64,000 nucleotides of DNA from Vagococcus allomyrinae (GTDB lineage Bacteria; Bacillota; Bacilli; Lactobacillales; Vagococcaceae). The stretch is taken from positions 62,001-126,000 of the forward strand of contig NZ_JAEEGA010000017.1 of NCBI RefSeq assembly GCF_017829975.1, written 5' to 3'. The position numbers and the translations under genes were made by a program. Positions 55,981-64,000 of the stretch are shown piece by piece (the first letter of the stretch is position 1; each line of letters begins with the position of its first letter). Under the pieces are notes generated by a model, which ran no database searches, was not told the DNA's origin, and saw nothing but the letters and a program-made list of their open reading frames with translations.

Positions 55981-56895
55981 TTAAACTGCTATCTTAGCCA
56001 GTAAATCATGAATCATGCGGCGAGCTTCCTCAATAATCGGCAGGTCTGCTTCCGTTATTTGCGGCAAAGGCAGACGGGCCTTACCGATTTCCATCCCATC
56101 TAAAGCCAATATCTTTTTCATCACATCGTATAAATTACCGTCACAAGACACCATTTTGAAAATGATTTGATTGATCGCATACTGTAGTTCAAGCGCTTCT
56201 GCTAATTTATTTTCCTTAATCAACTGATCCGCCTTCAAATACGCTTCTGGCATAACGCCATAGGTACCACCAATGCCTCCATCCGCGCCCATTGTTCGAC
56301 CGCCAACAAACTGCTCATCAGGACCATTAAACACGACAATCTCTCGGTGACTATTTAGTTTGAAATTGTTAATGTCCATGACAGGCATCGATGAATTTTT
56401 CACACCAACAACTTGCTCCCGGGTTAACATTTTATTCAACAGTTCCACTGTTAGTCCGTACCCTGTTGTTTGGGGAATGTTGTAAATAATAAAATCCAGA
56501 TTGGTCGCTTCTGCCATACTTGCCCAATAATCTTCAATGGCATCTTCTGGCAATACAAAGTAAATTGGGGGAATCGCTGCTAAAGCGTCGACCCCCAAAG
56601 ATTCAGCATGCTTAGCCAAGGCCACGCTATCACGAGTGGAAGGAGAGGCAATATGAGCAATAATCGTCATCTTACCACCGACAGCTGCCATGACATTTTC
56701 CAATACTAACTTGCGCTCTGACACTGTCTGATAAATACACTCACCAGAACTGCCGCCAACGTACAAGCCTTTGACACCTTTTTCCAAGTAATACTTGGCC
56801 AACTTTTGAACTCGTTCCGGACTCACTTCACCTTGTTCATCGTAACACGCGTAAAACGCCGGGATTATACCTTTATATTTCTCTAAGTCTCTCAT
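55981..56895 (-). CDS. nanA: N-acetylneuraminate lyase
   Basis: 304 aa from the ATG at 56895 (AAGGAG upstream). Class I aldolase that cleaves N-acetylneuraminate to ManNAc and pyruvate. Carboxylate-binding GGSSGE, the Schiff-base Lys in VVGVKNSS, and the catalytic Tyr in IIYNIPQTTGYG are present. Length fits the family. It is the last gene of the operon. The longer frame to 57096 overlaps the rpiR gene and is not coding. Confidence 0.93.
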   Translation of the reverse strand: MRDLEKYKGIIPAFYACYDEQGEVSPERVQKLAKYYLEKGVKGLYVGGSSGECIYQTVSERKLVLENVMAAVGGKMTIIAHIASPSTRDSVALAKHAESLGVDALAAIPPIYFVLPEDAIEDYWASMAEATNLDFIIYNIPQTTGYGLTVELLNKMLTREQVVGVKNSSMPVMDINNFKLNSHREIVVFNGPDEQFVGGRTMGADGGIGGTYGVMPEAYLKADQLIKENKLAEALELQYAINQIIFKMVSCDGNLYDVMKKILALDGMEIGKARLPLPQITEADLPIIEEARRMIHDLLAKIAV

Positions 56896-56911
56896 GATCT
56901 GCTCCTTCATT

Positions 56912-57727
56912 TTAGAACTCATCTTCCAATGATTTCGTAATAACATCAATGGTCCGGTCCATTTTATAACTATAGGCTTCCTTCTCAAGCAACAACGTTG
57001 AAATAATGTCAACAATGTACATCGTTGCAAATTGGGAATTAATAAATCGTTTATTATCCACAAAACTACTACTATAAGACACCAAACTAATATCACTTAA
57101 CTGAGCAATTTGGCTGTTACTAAAACTCGTTAAACTAACAATCGTTGCCCCAGACTTTTTGGCCAAGTTCATTGAACTCACCACTTCATTGGTTTCACCT
57201 GAAGTGGAAATGCCGATAACCAAATCATTTTTTGTCGCAATTGAACTGCTGATAATCATAAAATGGGGGTCCGTTATAGACGTCACATTAATGCCCATCC
57301 GCAACAAACGTTGAGTCAACTCCGTCGCCGTTAAGCCGGAACTCCCCACACCTAAAATCAAAATGCGCTCCGCTTTTTCAATTAACTCGACAACTGTTTC
57401 AATTTGCTTCTTTTTCGTAATTTTCCGCGTATTTTCAATCACCTTTGAATAAAACTCATAAATTTGATCGGCCTTTTTCAAGCTCATTTTTTCTGGCTCA
57501 GAGGCATTGCTTGAATTTAAACGAATTTTTAAATCGACAAAACTGCTACTATTCATTTTCTTAGCAAAACGAGTGATCGTTGCTGGTGAGGAATGGGTTA
57601 ATTTGGCTAATTCCGAAATATTGATGTTTTTAATCGTTTCACTATTTTGCAATAAATAAGTGGCAATCTGTTTTTCTTTCTCGGAAAACTCGGGAAACTG
57701 ATTTTGAATCTCTTCTAATATGCTCAT
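56912..57727 (-). CDS. RpiR-family regulator of the sialic acid operon
   Basis: 271 aa from the ATG at 57727 (AGGTGA five bases before). The HTH is ISELAKLTHSSPATITRFAKKM (about 37-58), and a SIS sugar-phosphate-binding domain follows (ILILGVGSSGLTATEL, VIGISTSGETNEVVS). NanR-type regulators of this family respond to ManNAc-6-P. It sits between the kinase and lyase genes within the operon. GTG at 57736 is an alternative start. Confidence 0.9.
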   Translation of the reverse strand: MSILEEIQNQFPEFSEKEKQIATYLLQNSETIKNINISELAKLTHSSPATITRFAKKMNSSSFVDLKIRLNSSNASEPEKMSLKKADQIYEFYSKVIENTRKITKKKQIETVVELIEKAERILILGVGSSGLTATELTQRLLRMGINVTSITDPHFMIISSSIATKNDLVIGISTSGETNEVVSSMNLAKKSGATIVSLTSFSNSQIAQLSDISLVSYSSSFVDNKRFINSQFATMYIVDIISTLLLEKEAYSYKMDRTIDVITKSLEDEF

Positions 57728-57732
57728 CTCAT

Positions 57733-58614
57733 TCACCTACTATGTCTTTGATTAAAGTGATACAAAGCGCCTAACATGCCGGCATTGTTTTGATTTTCAG
57801 CAAACGTGATGATGCTTTTATCAAACAGCGGACTAATTAGTTTCTCCGACACACTCTCTACCAGTTTATCATTTAAGTACGACTTTTGGGACATAATCCC
57901 ACCACCTAAAATAATTATTTCTGGATTTAATAGGTAAATGATATTAACCAAACCGCTGGCCAAATGATCTACCAGCTCTGCAATTGCCTGAACACAGCCT
58001 CCGTCAGCTTTTTTAGCCCACTCAAAGACCTCTCGGCCATCATTCACTGACTGCTCACTTAATTGATTCGCTCGGTTCACCAAGAAAGTTGTGGAGGCCA
58101 CATCTTGAAAATAATGATCGCCTACCGACATATAGCCAACTTCTCCCGCCGTTAGACCGACCCCCTTAACCAGTTGGCCATCAATCATCACCGCACCACC
58201 AACCCCTGTACCGATGGTTAAACAAACGATGGAGCGGTAACCTTGACCGGCCCCTCGCCAAAGTTCTGCCAAGCAAGCCGCATTAACGTCATTTTCCACT
58301 TCACAAGGGACACCAAATTCTGATTCGAGAACGTCTTTAAACGCCGTGCCTGTATAATTAGGGATCGTGTAACCTGAGTAAATAACGCTGCCACGATCAC
58401 TGTCAATCACTCCCGCACTGGAGATCGCAATCCCCTCAATATCGCTGAAACCTTTGACTGTCCGAATTAACTCCTGAACCGTCTGAATAATCCCTTGTTG
58501 ATCGGCATTTGTAGGAACACTGGGATAGGAAGCAATCAACTGACCTTCTTGAGAATACAGCCCATGTTTAATACTTGTTCCACCAATATCAAAGCAAAGA
58601 ATTGCCACAGCCAT
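57733..58614 (-). CDS. nanK: ROK-family kinase, probable N-acetylmannosamine kinase
   Basis: 293 aa. Phosphorylates ManNAc. The phosphate loop is FDIGGTSIKHGL, followed by VENDVNAACLAE and TIGTGVGGAVM. AGEVGYM is present, but the CxCGxxGC zinc motif of standard ROK kinases is missing from the region after it. The same loss is known in some NanK groups. Start is uncertain (GTG 58620 or ATG 58614). It lies between yhcH and rpiR in the operon. Confidence 0.85.
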   Translation of the reverse strand: MAVAILCFDIGGTSIKHGLYSQEGQLIASYPSVPTNADQQGIIQTVQELIRTVKGFSDIEGIAISSAGVIDSDRGSVIYSGYTIPNYTGTAFKDVLESEFGVPCEVENDVNAACLAELWRGAGQGYRSIVCLTIGTGVGGAVMIDGQLVKGVGLTAGEVGYMSVGDHYFQDVASTTFLVNRANQLSEQSVNDGREVFEWAKKADGGCVQAIAELVDHLASGLVNIIYLLNPEIIILGGGIMSQKSYLNDKLVESVSEKLISPLFDKSIITFAENQNNAGMLGALYHFNQRHSR

Positions 58615-58620
58615 CGCCAC

Positions 58621-59067
58621 CTATCCCTTTATTTTAAACACAGCTTTGCTAACAGTCATTGACACTCCTGTGGAAATACCTGTCTTATGTCCCTCATTTG
58701 GGAAAATAACCAAACGTTCCCCTGGCTCTAGTTTCCAATAATTATCGCTATCCGCTTGAAACTCATAAGAATCGTTGACTTTGTCAACATTCTCTTTTTT
58801 TAATCCTTCAGTAGCAGCAAACCCAACACTCTCTTGCCCTTTTAGAAGAACGTGAACATCCAGATGATGCTCATGAGCTTCCCAGTTTCGTTCTATTTCT
58901 TTCGCCGTCTCATATGAAAAGATTGCCACAGTCAAACTCTCTGTAAGTTGATGACGACCAGCCGCCAGTTCCCCTCTCTCAATTCTGACGATTGTTTTTT
59001 CAATCAGCGATAAATCTGGCAATATTTCCTCGTAGTAATGCCCTTCGCTCTGTTTAAAATAAATCAT
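58621..59067 (-). CDS. YhcH/YjgK/YiaL-family protein
   Basis: 148 aa from the ATG at 59067 (AAGGAGGG upstream). Cupin-type beta-sandwich: WEAHEHHLDVHVLLKGQE, YWKLEPGERLVIFPNEGHKTG hold the conserved His and Glu metal ligands. YhcH members are regular in sialic acid operons and proposed to be sugar anomerases or isomerases acting on sialic acid. It lies between the binding protein and the kinase. Confidence 0.85.
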   Translation of the reverse strand: MIYFKQSEGHYYEEILPDLSLIEKTIVRIERGELAAGRHQLTESLTVAIFSYETAKEIERNWEAHEHHLDVHVLLKGQESVGFAATEGLKKENVDKVNDSYEFQADSDNYWKLEPGERLVIFPNEGHKTGISTGVSMTVSKAVFKIKG

Positions 59068-59098
59068 CGGTTCCCTCCTTGTTAACACCCTTATCTAA

Positions 59099-60460
59099 TT
59101 ACTTTAAAATAACCGATTTCTTGGTATTGTCTTCGATAATTCGATTGCCATTTTCAGTAAAGCTATCCAAAGCCTCTTGAGCCGATTTATCCCCAGTAAA
59201 GAGAGCTTGTAATTCAGGGAAAAAGGCATTTCTTAATTCAACATAGCCCGGTGTGTTATTAGAAAAATTAATGATATTGTCAGAGTTTTGATTGTAGGCA
59301 TTTAGGTAAGGCATTTCACCCTCTAACTGACTAATCACAGATTCACGAACTGGCAACGTATTTTTTGATGCCTTCACTAGTTCTTCATCTGTTGAATAGA
59401 ACTTAACAAAATCTTTAGCCGCATCAATTCGTGCTTGATCTCCCGTATCAAATACAACGGAACTCGTCACATAAGTGAAGGAAATCGGTTGATCTTTGCC
59501 AGGTATATTAGCTAAACGCATATCAAATTTTTCGACCTTACCATCTTCCATATCCTTAGCAATCCCATTAAACAAGACACTATTGGTAAAGTTAATCGCT
59601 GTTTGTTTGTTTTGGAACATGGCATTCACATCATTACTAGTTAAGGTTTCGGCGCCTTTAGTAGTTAGCCCATCTTCTCTCAGTTGATCAATGTATTCCA
59701 AGGCTTCCACACCAGAGTCTTCATTGACAACAATCTTACCGTCTTTATCAAAAAAGGTATTGCCAAACATCCGCATATAAGACATGTTCCACGTATCGCC
59801 TTGATTATTTTTAGCAAATAAACCAAATGGTGCCACATCTTTATTTTTGGCTTTTAGCGTTTCAGCAATCGTTCTTAAATCCTCTGTGGACCAATTGGCA
59901 ATCTCATGTTCGCCAGCTAAGTATTTATCTAAACCGGCTGCTTTAAACATGTCGGCATTATAGACCAAGGTTCCTGGATTGTGACCAAAAGGATAAAAAT
60001 AGGTTTTATCTGCAATCGTTACATTATCCCAAATCGACGCCGAAATATCGCTTTTTGTTTCCTCATCAATAATGTCATCCAGTGGGGCTAACACCCCCAT
60101 ATGAGCGTACTCACTTAAAGCAAAGCTAGAGTCAAAAAACATATCAGGAAGTTCTTTCGTTTGAATCGCCACACTCAATTTATCTGCCCGCTGCTCACCT
60201 GGAATCACTTGAACATTGATTTTAACATTCGGATTATCCGCTTCATAGCGCTTGGCTGCTTCTTTAAAGAAACTATCATAATCAGCTTTTTCCTCTGAAG
60301 CATCCATTACCCCTTTCCATTGAGGCGTCAACCACAATTCCAAGGTCACCTTATCTGACTCACCGTCTGCTTTTTTATCCGTTTTTCCACATCCTGCCAT
60401 AAACAAGACAGATGATGCCAAAACAACTGCACCCATTACCAATTTGTTTGTCATTTTCAT
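59099..60460 (-). CDS. Sugar-binding lipoprotein of the sialic acid ABC transporter
   Basis: 453 aa. Lipoprotein signal with lipobox MAGC (~21-24). Family 1 extracellular binding protein: NPNVKINVQVIPGEQ, PFGHNPGTLVYNADMFKAAG and the late TEEL/RESV region are typical. It probably captures sialic acid or sialo-oligosaccharides, by operon context. The largest product of the operon. ATG behind GGGAG. Confidence 0.9.
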   Translation of the reverse strand: MKMTNKLVMGAVVLASSVLFMAGCGKTDKKADGESDKVTLELWLTPQWKGVMDASEEKADYDSFFKEAAKRYEADNPNVKINVQVIPGEQRADKLSVAIQTKELPDMFFDSSFALSEYAHMGVLAPLDDIIDEETKSDISASIWDNVTIADKTYFYPFGHNPGTLVYNADMFKAAGLDKYLAGEHEIANWSTEDLRTIAETLKAKNKDVAPFGLFAKNNQGDTWNMSYMRMFGNTFFDKDGKIVVNEDSGVEALEYIDQLREDGLTTKGAETLTSNDVNAMFQNKQTAINFTNSVLFNGIAKDMEDGKVEKFDMRLANIPGKDQPISFTYVTSSVVFDTGDQARIDAAKDFVKFYSTDEELVKASKNTLPVRESVISQLEGEMPYLNAYNQNSDNIINFSNNTPGYVELRNAFFPELQALFTGDKSAQEALDSFTENGNRIIEDNTKKSVILK

Positions 60461-60481
60461 GTCGCTAACACTCCCATATTT

Positions 60482-61324
60482 TTATTCTTTGACAGCTCCC
60501 GCTGCAATTCCTTTAGTAAAGTACTTCTGAAATAGAATGAAAATTACGATCATCGGCAAAGCAGCCACCGCTGCACCTGCCACTTTCAATCCCATATTAG
60601 GATTGATTTCTTGCATTAATCCAGCTACCCCAACAGTTAAGGTGTTCATCTCTTTACTTCTGGCCATCAATAACTGCCATAGATAATCGTTCCAGAATGT
60701 CACAAAGTTCAGAATAAACAAGGCTCCTATTCCTGGTTTAGCAATTGGCAACATCAATTTCCAAAAAATCGTCAATTCATTGGCCCCGTCTAACTTAGCT
60801 GACTCGCGAATAGAATCTGGAATGGACTCGAAAAACGACTTCAACATAAAGACGCCAAAGCAGGCAGCCAGGTTGGGAATAATTAATGATTGATACGTAT
60901 CCACCCAATTAAACGCTACCACAATTTTAAATAAGGGCACGATAAAGGTCTCTTTGGGAATCATCAATGACCCAATAAACAAAGTGAACAGAAAATTCTT
61001 TCCTTTAAAGGTCAGTTTGGCAAAGGCGTATGCGGCAGCCGATGAAAAAATGACGCTTAGGCCAGTTGTCACAAAGGAAACAAAAAAGCTATTAAAGGTC
61101 CAGCGCAAAGCTGGTTGATTATTAAAAAGTTCTTTATAGTTATCGAGGTACAATGATTTTGGCAATATATCTGGTGGCATCTTATAAATATCAGCTGATG
61201 TCTTCAAGGAGTTCGTTATTAACCAAGCAAGTGGTAGCAAACTTAAGATCGCCAAGAGCGTCACAATAATATTGACAATTAAATCCGGTTTTTCCATTTT
61301 CCCAATTTTTCTAATTAGCTTCAC
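60482..61324 (-). CDS. ABC transporter permease (MalG-like)
   Basis: 280 aa, about six membrane segments. The EAA loop is ESAKLDGANELTIFWKLMLPIAKPG, given here in part as ESAKLDGA and LPIAKPG. Starts at GTG (GGAGG upstream). It pairs with the MalF-like permease 12 bases upstream. No ATPase gene is present, so a shared MsmK-type ATPase elsewhere is probably used. Confidence 0.9.
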   Translation of the reverse strand: MKLIRKIGKMEKPDLIVNIIVTLLAILSLLPLAWLITNSLKTSADIYKMPPDILPKSLYLDNYKELFNNQPALRWTFNSFFVSFVTTGLSVIFSSAAAYAFAKLTFKGKNFLFTLFIGSLMIPKETFIVPLFKIVVAFNWVDTYQSLIIPNLAACFGVFMLKSFFESIPDSIRESAKLDGANELTIFWKLMLPIAKPGIGALFILNFVTFWNDYLWQLLMARSKEMNTLTVGVAGLMQEINPNMGLKVAGAAVAALPMIVIFILFQKYFTKGIAAGAVKE

Positions 61325-61336
61325 CTCAGTTTCCTC

Positions 61337-62221
61337 CTAATCCTTTTTCCCAAATGTTTTAAATTGCGGCAGAGATAACAGCAAAGCAATGACGAACATG
61401 ATCACTCCAACAGCCGCTGCCACACCGGTATTATTGTAGACAAAGGCGTTTTGATATAAGTAATACATCATCGTTACTGAAGCATTATTTGGTCCACCTC
61501 CTGTTAATAACTGAATTACCACAAAAATCTTCAAGACAGCAATGATGTTAATTACCGTTAAATACAAAGTTGTCGGTTTAACCAATGGAATTAATATTTT
61601 AGTGATTCGTTGCCACCTTGTGGCTCCATCAATTTGCGCTGCTTCAAAATAATCCTCTGGAATACCAATCATGGCAGCAATATATAAAATAATCGATTGG
61701 CCAACATTGCCGACAAAAGTTACAAAGATGATAACCGGCATGACCCAAATCTTACTTCCCAACAAATTAACATTGTCTGCTCCCATATTGCCTAACAGAT
61801 ATGAAATCAAGCCATTGGCCGGATTAAGTAAAAAGTTCCAAATCATACTCATGACAACCATTGAAACCATTACGGGCAGATAGAAACTGCCGCGAATAAA
61901 GGAGACGTACTTTGAACTTTTATCGTAAACGGCTGTGGCCACAAATAACCCAAAGACAATGGTTAAAAAGACAATCGCAATCACAAAGATCACTGTATTC
62001 ACAATTGATTTCATAAAAACAGGGTCTTTTAGCAGATGGAGATAATTATCTAAACCAACAAACAATTCACCTTGATAGGTCGATTGAAACAAACTCATAC
62101 GAAACCCTTCAATGACGGGATACGCAATAAAGACTAAAAATAATATCAATTGTGGGGCAATAAACAAGTATCCCGATATGGGATTTTCAATACCACGAAA
62201 TTTCTTCTTTTTAACTTGCAA
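61337..62221 (-). CDS. ABC transporter permease (MalF-like)
   Basis: 294 aa with about six membrane segments. EAA loop EAAQIDGATRWQRITKILIP with LVKPT following. TTG start with AGGAGG upstream. It forms the pore with the MalG-like partner, receiving substrate from the lipoprotein at 59099. Confidence 0.9.
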   Translation of the reverse strand: MQVKKKKFRGIENPISGYLFIAPQLILFLVFIAYPVIEGFRMSLFQSTYQGELFVGLDNYLHLLKDPVFMKSIVNTVIFVIAIVFLTIVFGLFVATAVYDKSSKYVSFIRGSFYLPVMVSMVVMSMIWNFLLNPANGLISYLLGNMGADNVNLLGSKIWVMPVIIFVTFVGNVGQSIILYIAAMIGIPEDYFEAAQIDGATRWQRITKILIPLVKPTTLYLTVINIIAVLKIFVVIQLLTGGGPNNASVTMMYYLYQNAFVYNNTGVAAAVGVIMFVIALLLSLPQFKTFGKKD

Positions 62222-62272
62222 ACTAAGTCCTCCTCATTTTAGCTGTCCATTAAGCTTAACGAACACTCTTTC

Positions 62273-62974
62273 TTAATCATCAAGCGACTCGATGGCATCA
62301 ACAAACCGTTTAGTGATCTCTTGAGGTCTCGTTATGGCGCCACCACTTACCACACATAAACACCCTAATTCAATCGCTCGTTTAGCCTTATCAGGCGTAT
62401 CAATCTTTCCTTCAGCAATCACCGGCAACTTGGTCAACGCTAAGACTGCTTTTAAATGAGCAAAATCATCTGTGGCAATATTTAGTCCCGCCGTCTCAGC
62501 GGTATAACCATACAAGGTTGTGCCGATAATATCAAAACCAACGCTTTCGGCAAAACTTACATCCGCCAGAGTGCCCGTATCAGCCATCAATAACACCTCA
62601 GGAAATTCTTCACGAATTTGTTTGATCACCTCTGCCAGTTCCTCCTTGTATGGGCGAACACGAGTCGTACCATCCAAAGCCACAATTTCACAGCCAGTTG
62701 CACAGACTTGTCTCACCTCTTTCAACGTCGGGGTAATAAAGACTGGCGAGTCTGGGTAATCTTTTTTGATAATTCCAATGACGGGTAATGAGACGGTATC
62801 TCTAATCGCTTGAATATCGACGATTGAATTCGCTCGAATCCCAATCCCCCCAGCTTCCTTGGCAGCTCGAGCCATCCTGGACATAATAAATGAGCTGTGC
62901 AGCGGCTCATTTTCAAGGGCCTGACAAGAGACAATTAACCCTCCTGTTAATTGTTTATAGATGTCTTCTTTCAT
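62273..62974 (-). CDS. nanE: N-acetylmannosamine-6-phosphate 2-epimerase
   Basis: 233 aa from the ATG at 62974 (GGAGG upstream). TIM barrel. It converts ManNAc-6-P to GlcNAc-6-P. GGLIVSCQALENEPLH, VIGIIKKDYPDSPVFITPT, VALDGTTRVRP, LLMADTGTLAD and VIAEGKIDTPD match the NanE family, including the catalytic Lys in GIIKKDY. Its product joins the GlcNAc-6-P pathway. Its start overlaps the end of the esterase gene upstream. Confidence 0.93.
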   Translation of the reverse strand: MKEDIYKQLTGGLIVSCQALENEPLHSSFIMSRMARAAKEAGGIGIRANSIVDIQAIRDTVSLPVIGIIKKDYPDSPVFITPTLKEVRQVCATGCEIVALDGTTRVRPYKEELAEVIKQIREEFPEVLLMADTGTLADVSFAESVGFDIIGTTLYGYTAETAGLNIATDDFAHLKAVLALTKLPVIAEGKIDTPDKAKRAIELGCLCVVSGGAITRPQEITKRFVDAIESLDD

Positions 62975-62991
62975 GACTATTTCCTCCATTT

Positions 62992-63957
62992 TCAACATAA
63001 ATTTTTCCCTGTGGCCCAACTAAAAAGCAAATCTTGACAGTCGACGTTTAGTGCTTCATGACCATATTCCGGCATAATCAACATCTCTTTTACAGCAGTA
63101 AGTCGGTTGTATATGGCAAACTGTGTAGACGGTGGGCACACATCATCCAGTAACCCACAAATCATGGTAACGTCTCCTTTGATCAATGAAGCAAAATTTT
63201 TAACGTCAATGTAACCTAATGTCTCAAATACTTGTTCTGCTTGACGATGAAAAGGATCGGTAAACTTAAAGTGGCGATACAAGTCGTCATAGGCTTCCGC
63301 CTCATACTTTAATGCTAACACTCGTCTGAAATCAGACAAAAAAGGATAAATGGCAAACACACGTTCAACCTCTGGTAAGATCGCACCAGCAATTAGTGCT
63401 AGGGCTCCCCCTTGTGATTCGCCGAAACTAATTAAGGGGCATCCTTTAGTCTGAGGCAATTGCCCGATGATTTTCCCTAACAGGCCAATATCGAGATAGA
63501 CTTGACGATAAAATAAGTGGCTCGGTCCTTCCAGCATCCCTCGAACAATGTGACCTTTAACGGTATTGCCTTTCACTTGAGAAAAATCTTCGGATTTACC
63601 AGCTTGACCTCGAACATCCATCATGACGACCGCCACGCCTTCTGCTACATATTTGAAGGCCTCTGACCAATCCGCTGATCGCCCTTGGTAGCCGTGAAAC
63701 CTCAACATAACTGAGGTCGGTTTCAGCTTTTTCGGCAAGATAACTTTACTGTATATACTCGAGCCATCTAGGCTGATAAAGCGTAGTTCATAGCAGACTG
63801 CAAAGGCCAGCACCACCGCCATTTCTTTCAACTCATAAACAGGTTCCCACTCAGAAAGCTTGCTAAGTTCATTCTCCCAAAAAAGCGCAAAATCAACTGG
63901 GGCTTCATCACAACCTAAGTACTGGGCCATCTCTTCAACTGACATATTGTCTAGCAA
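62992..63957 (-). CDS. Acetyl xylan esterase-type hydrolase, probable sialic acid O-acetylesterase
   Basis: 321 aa from the TTG at 63957 (GGAGGGG five bases before). AXE1/cephalosporin-C deacetylase family: nucleophile Ser in SFGESQGGALAL, acid in ICGLLDDVCPPS, His in PEYGHEAL. RFHGYQGRS forms the oxyanion region. In sialic acid operons of streptococci the same family removes O-acetyl groups from sialic acid, so that is the likely role. First gene of the operon in this window. The promoter is beyond the right edge. Confidence 0.85.
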   Translation of the reverse strand: MLDNMSVEEMAQYLGCDEAPVDFALFWENELSKLSEWEPVYELKEMAVVLAFAVCYELRFISLDGSSIYSKVILPKKLKPTSVMLRFHGYQGRSADWSEAFKYVAEGVAVVMMDVRGQAGKSEDFSQVKGNTVKGHIVRGMLEGPSHLFYRQVYLDIGLLGKIIGQLPQTKGCPLISFGESQGGALALIAGAILPEVERVFAIYPFLSDFRRVLALKYEAEAYDDLYRHFKFTDPFHRQAEQVFETLGYIDVKNFASLIKGDVTMICGLLDDVCPPSTQFAIYNRLTAVKEMLIMPEYGHEALNVDCQDLLFSWATGKNLC

Positions 63958-64000
63958 ATTAACCCCTCCCACATAATAGCGATTTCATAAACTTAGTGTA

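Noticed and set aside
56896-57096. N-terminal extension of nanA
   Set aside because: It overlaps the rpiR coding region in another frame, and the ATG at 56895 has a perfect ribosome site.

Overview
The window reads as chromosome of a low-GC Gram-positive coccus of the Enterococcaceae (Enterococcus or Vagococcus-like). The grounds are the enterococcal-type RpoB/RpoC, the coaA-guaA pair, WxL/DUF916 surface proteins, LPXTG and lipobox signals, and strong AGGAGG ribosome sites. I cannot name the species. No rRNA, tRNA, CRISPR array, complete IS or prophage was recognised.

Layout. 1-1510: tail of a glucitol/sorbitol PTS operon. 1585-10690: rpoC, rpoB, an RsmC-like methyltransferase and an SGNH hydrolase, all on the minus strand. 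10921-14153: thioesterase, coaA, guaA. 14.2-16.4 kb: a small island behind guaA with a MazE-like/PIN pair and an XRE regulator with three matching operators. 16.7-17.8 kb: HxlR regulator and divergent oxidoreductase. 18.0-27.4 kb: a LacI-regulated catabolic operon (L-ribulose-5-P 3- and 4-epimerases, FGGY kinase, amidohydrolase, lone GatC-type EIIC, 2-hydroxyacid dehydrogenase), with a promoter and a cre-like site at its head. 27.9-30.4 kb: CadA-type P-ATPase and CadC/ArsR repressor. 30.8-32.9 kb: XRE membrane regulator and a ClC-family channel. 33-37 kb: a MerR regulon (aldo/keto reductase, cyclophilin-like protein, two flavodoxin lipoproteins, NAD(P)-binding protein) with two matching 19-bp-spacer operators. 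37.2-41.1 kb: tandem ~250-bp repeats, then an acetyltransferase, aldo/keto reductase and carboxymuconolactone decarboxylase-family gene between two inverted copies of a ~140-bp element.

41.4-55.7 kb is the most unusual part: a WxL surface-complex operon (1319-aa adhesin-like WxL protein, LPXTG protein, two smaller WxL proteins, DUF916/DUF3324 protein, two-TM protein). It contains a signal peptidase I homologue that has lost both catalytic residues. Two serine-recombinase homologues that lack catalytic residues but keep a C-terminal HTH bracket it. Divergent from it are two intact small serine recombinases, a Cas2/SinR-like small protein and an Mga-type regulator. The ~580-bp region between the two halves carries direct repeats and nested palindromes. 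I infer a surface-structure locus whose expression may be controlled by recombinase-derived DNA-binding proteins, possibly with site-specific recombination.

55.9-64 kb: a sialic acid operon (acetyl esterase, NanE, ABC permeases and binding protein, YhcH, ROK kinase, RpiR regulator, NanA) with no ABC ATPase of its own.
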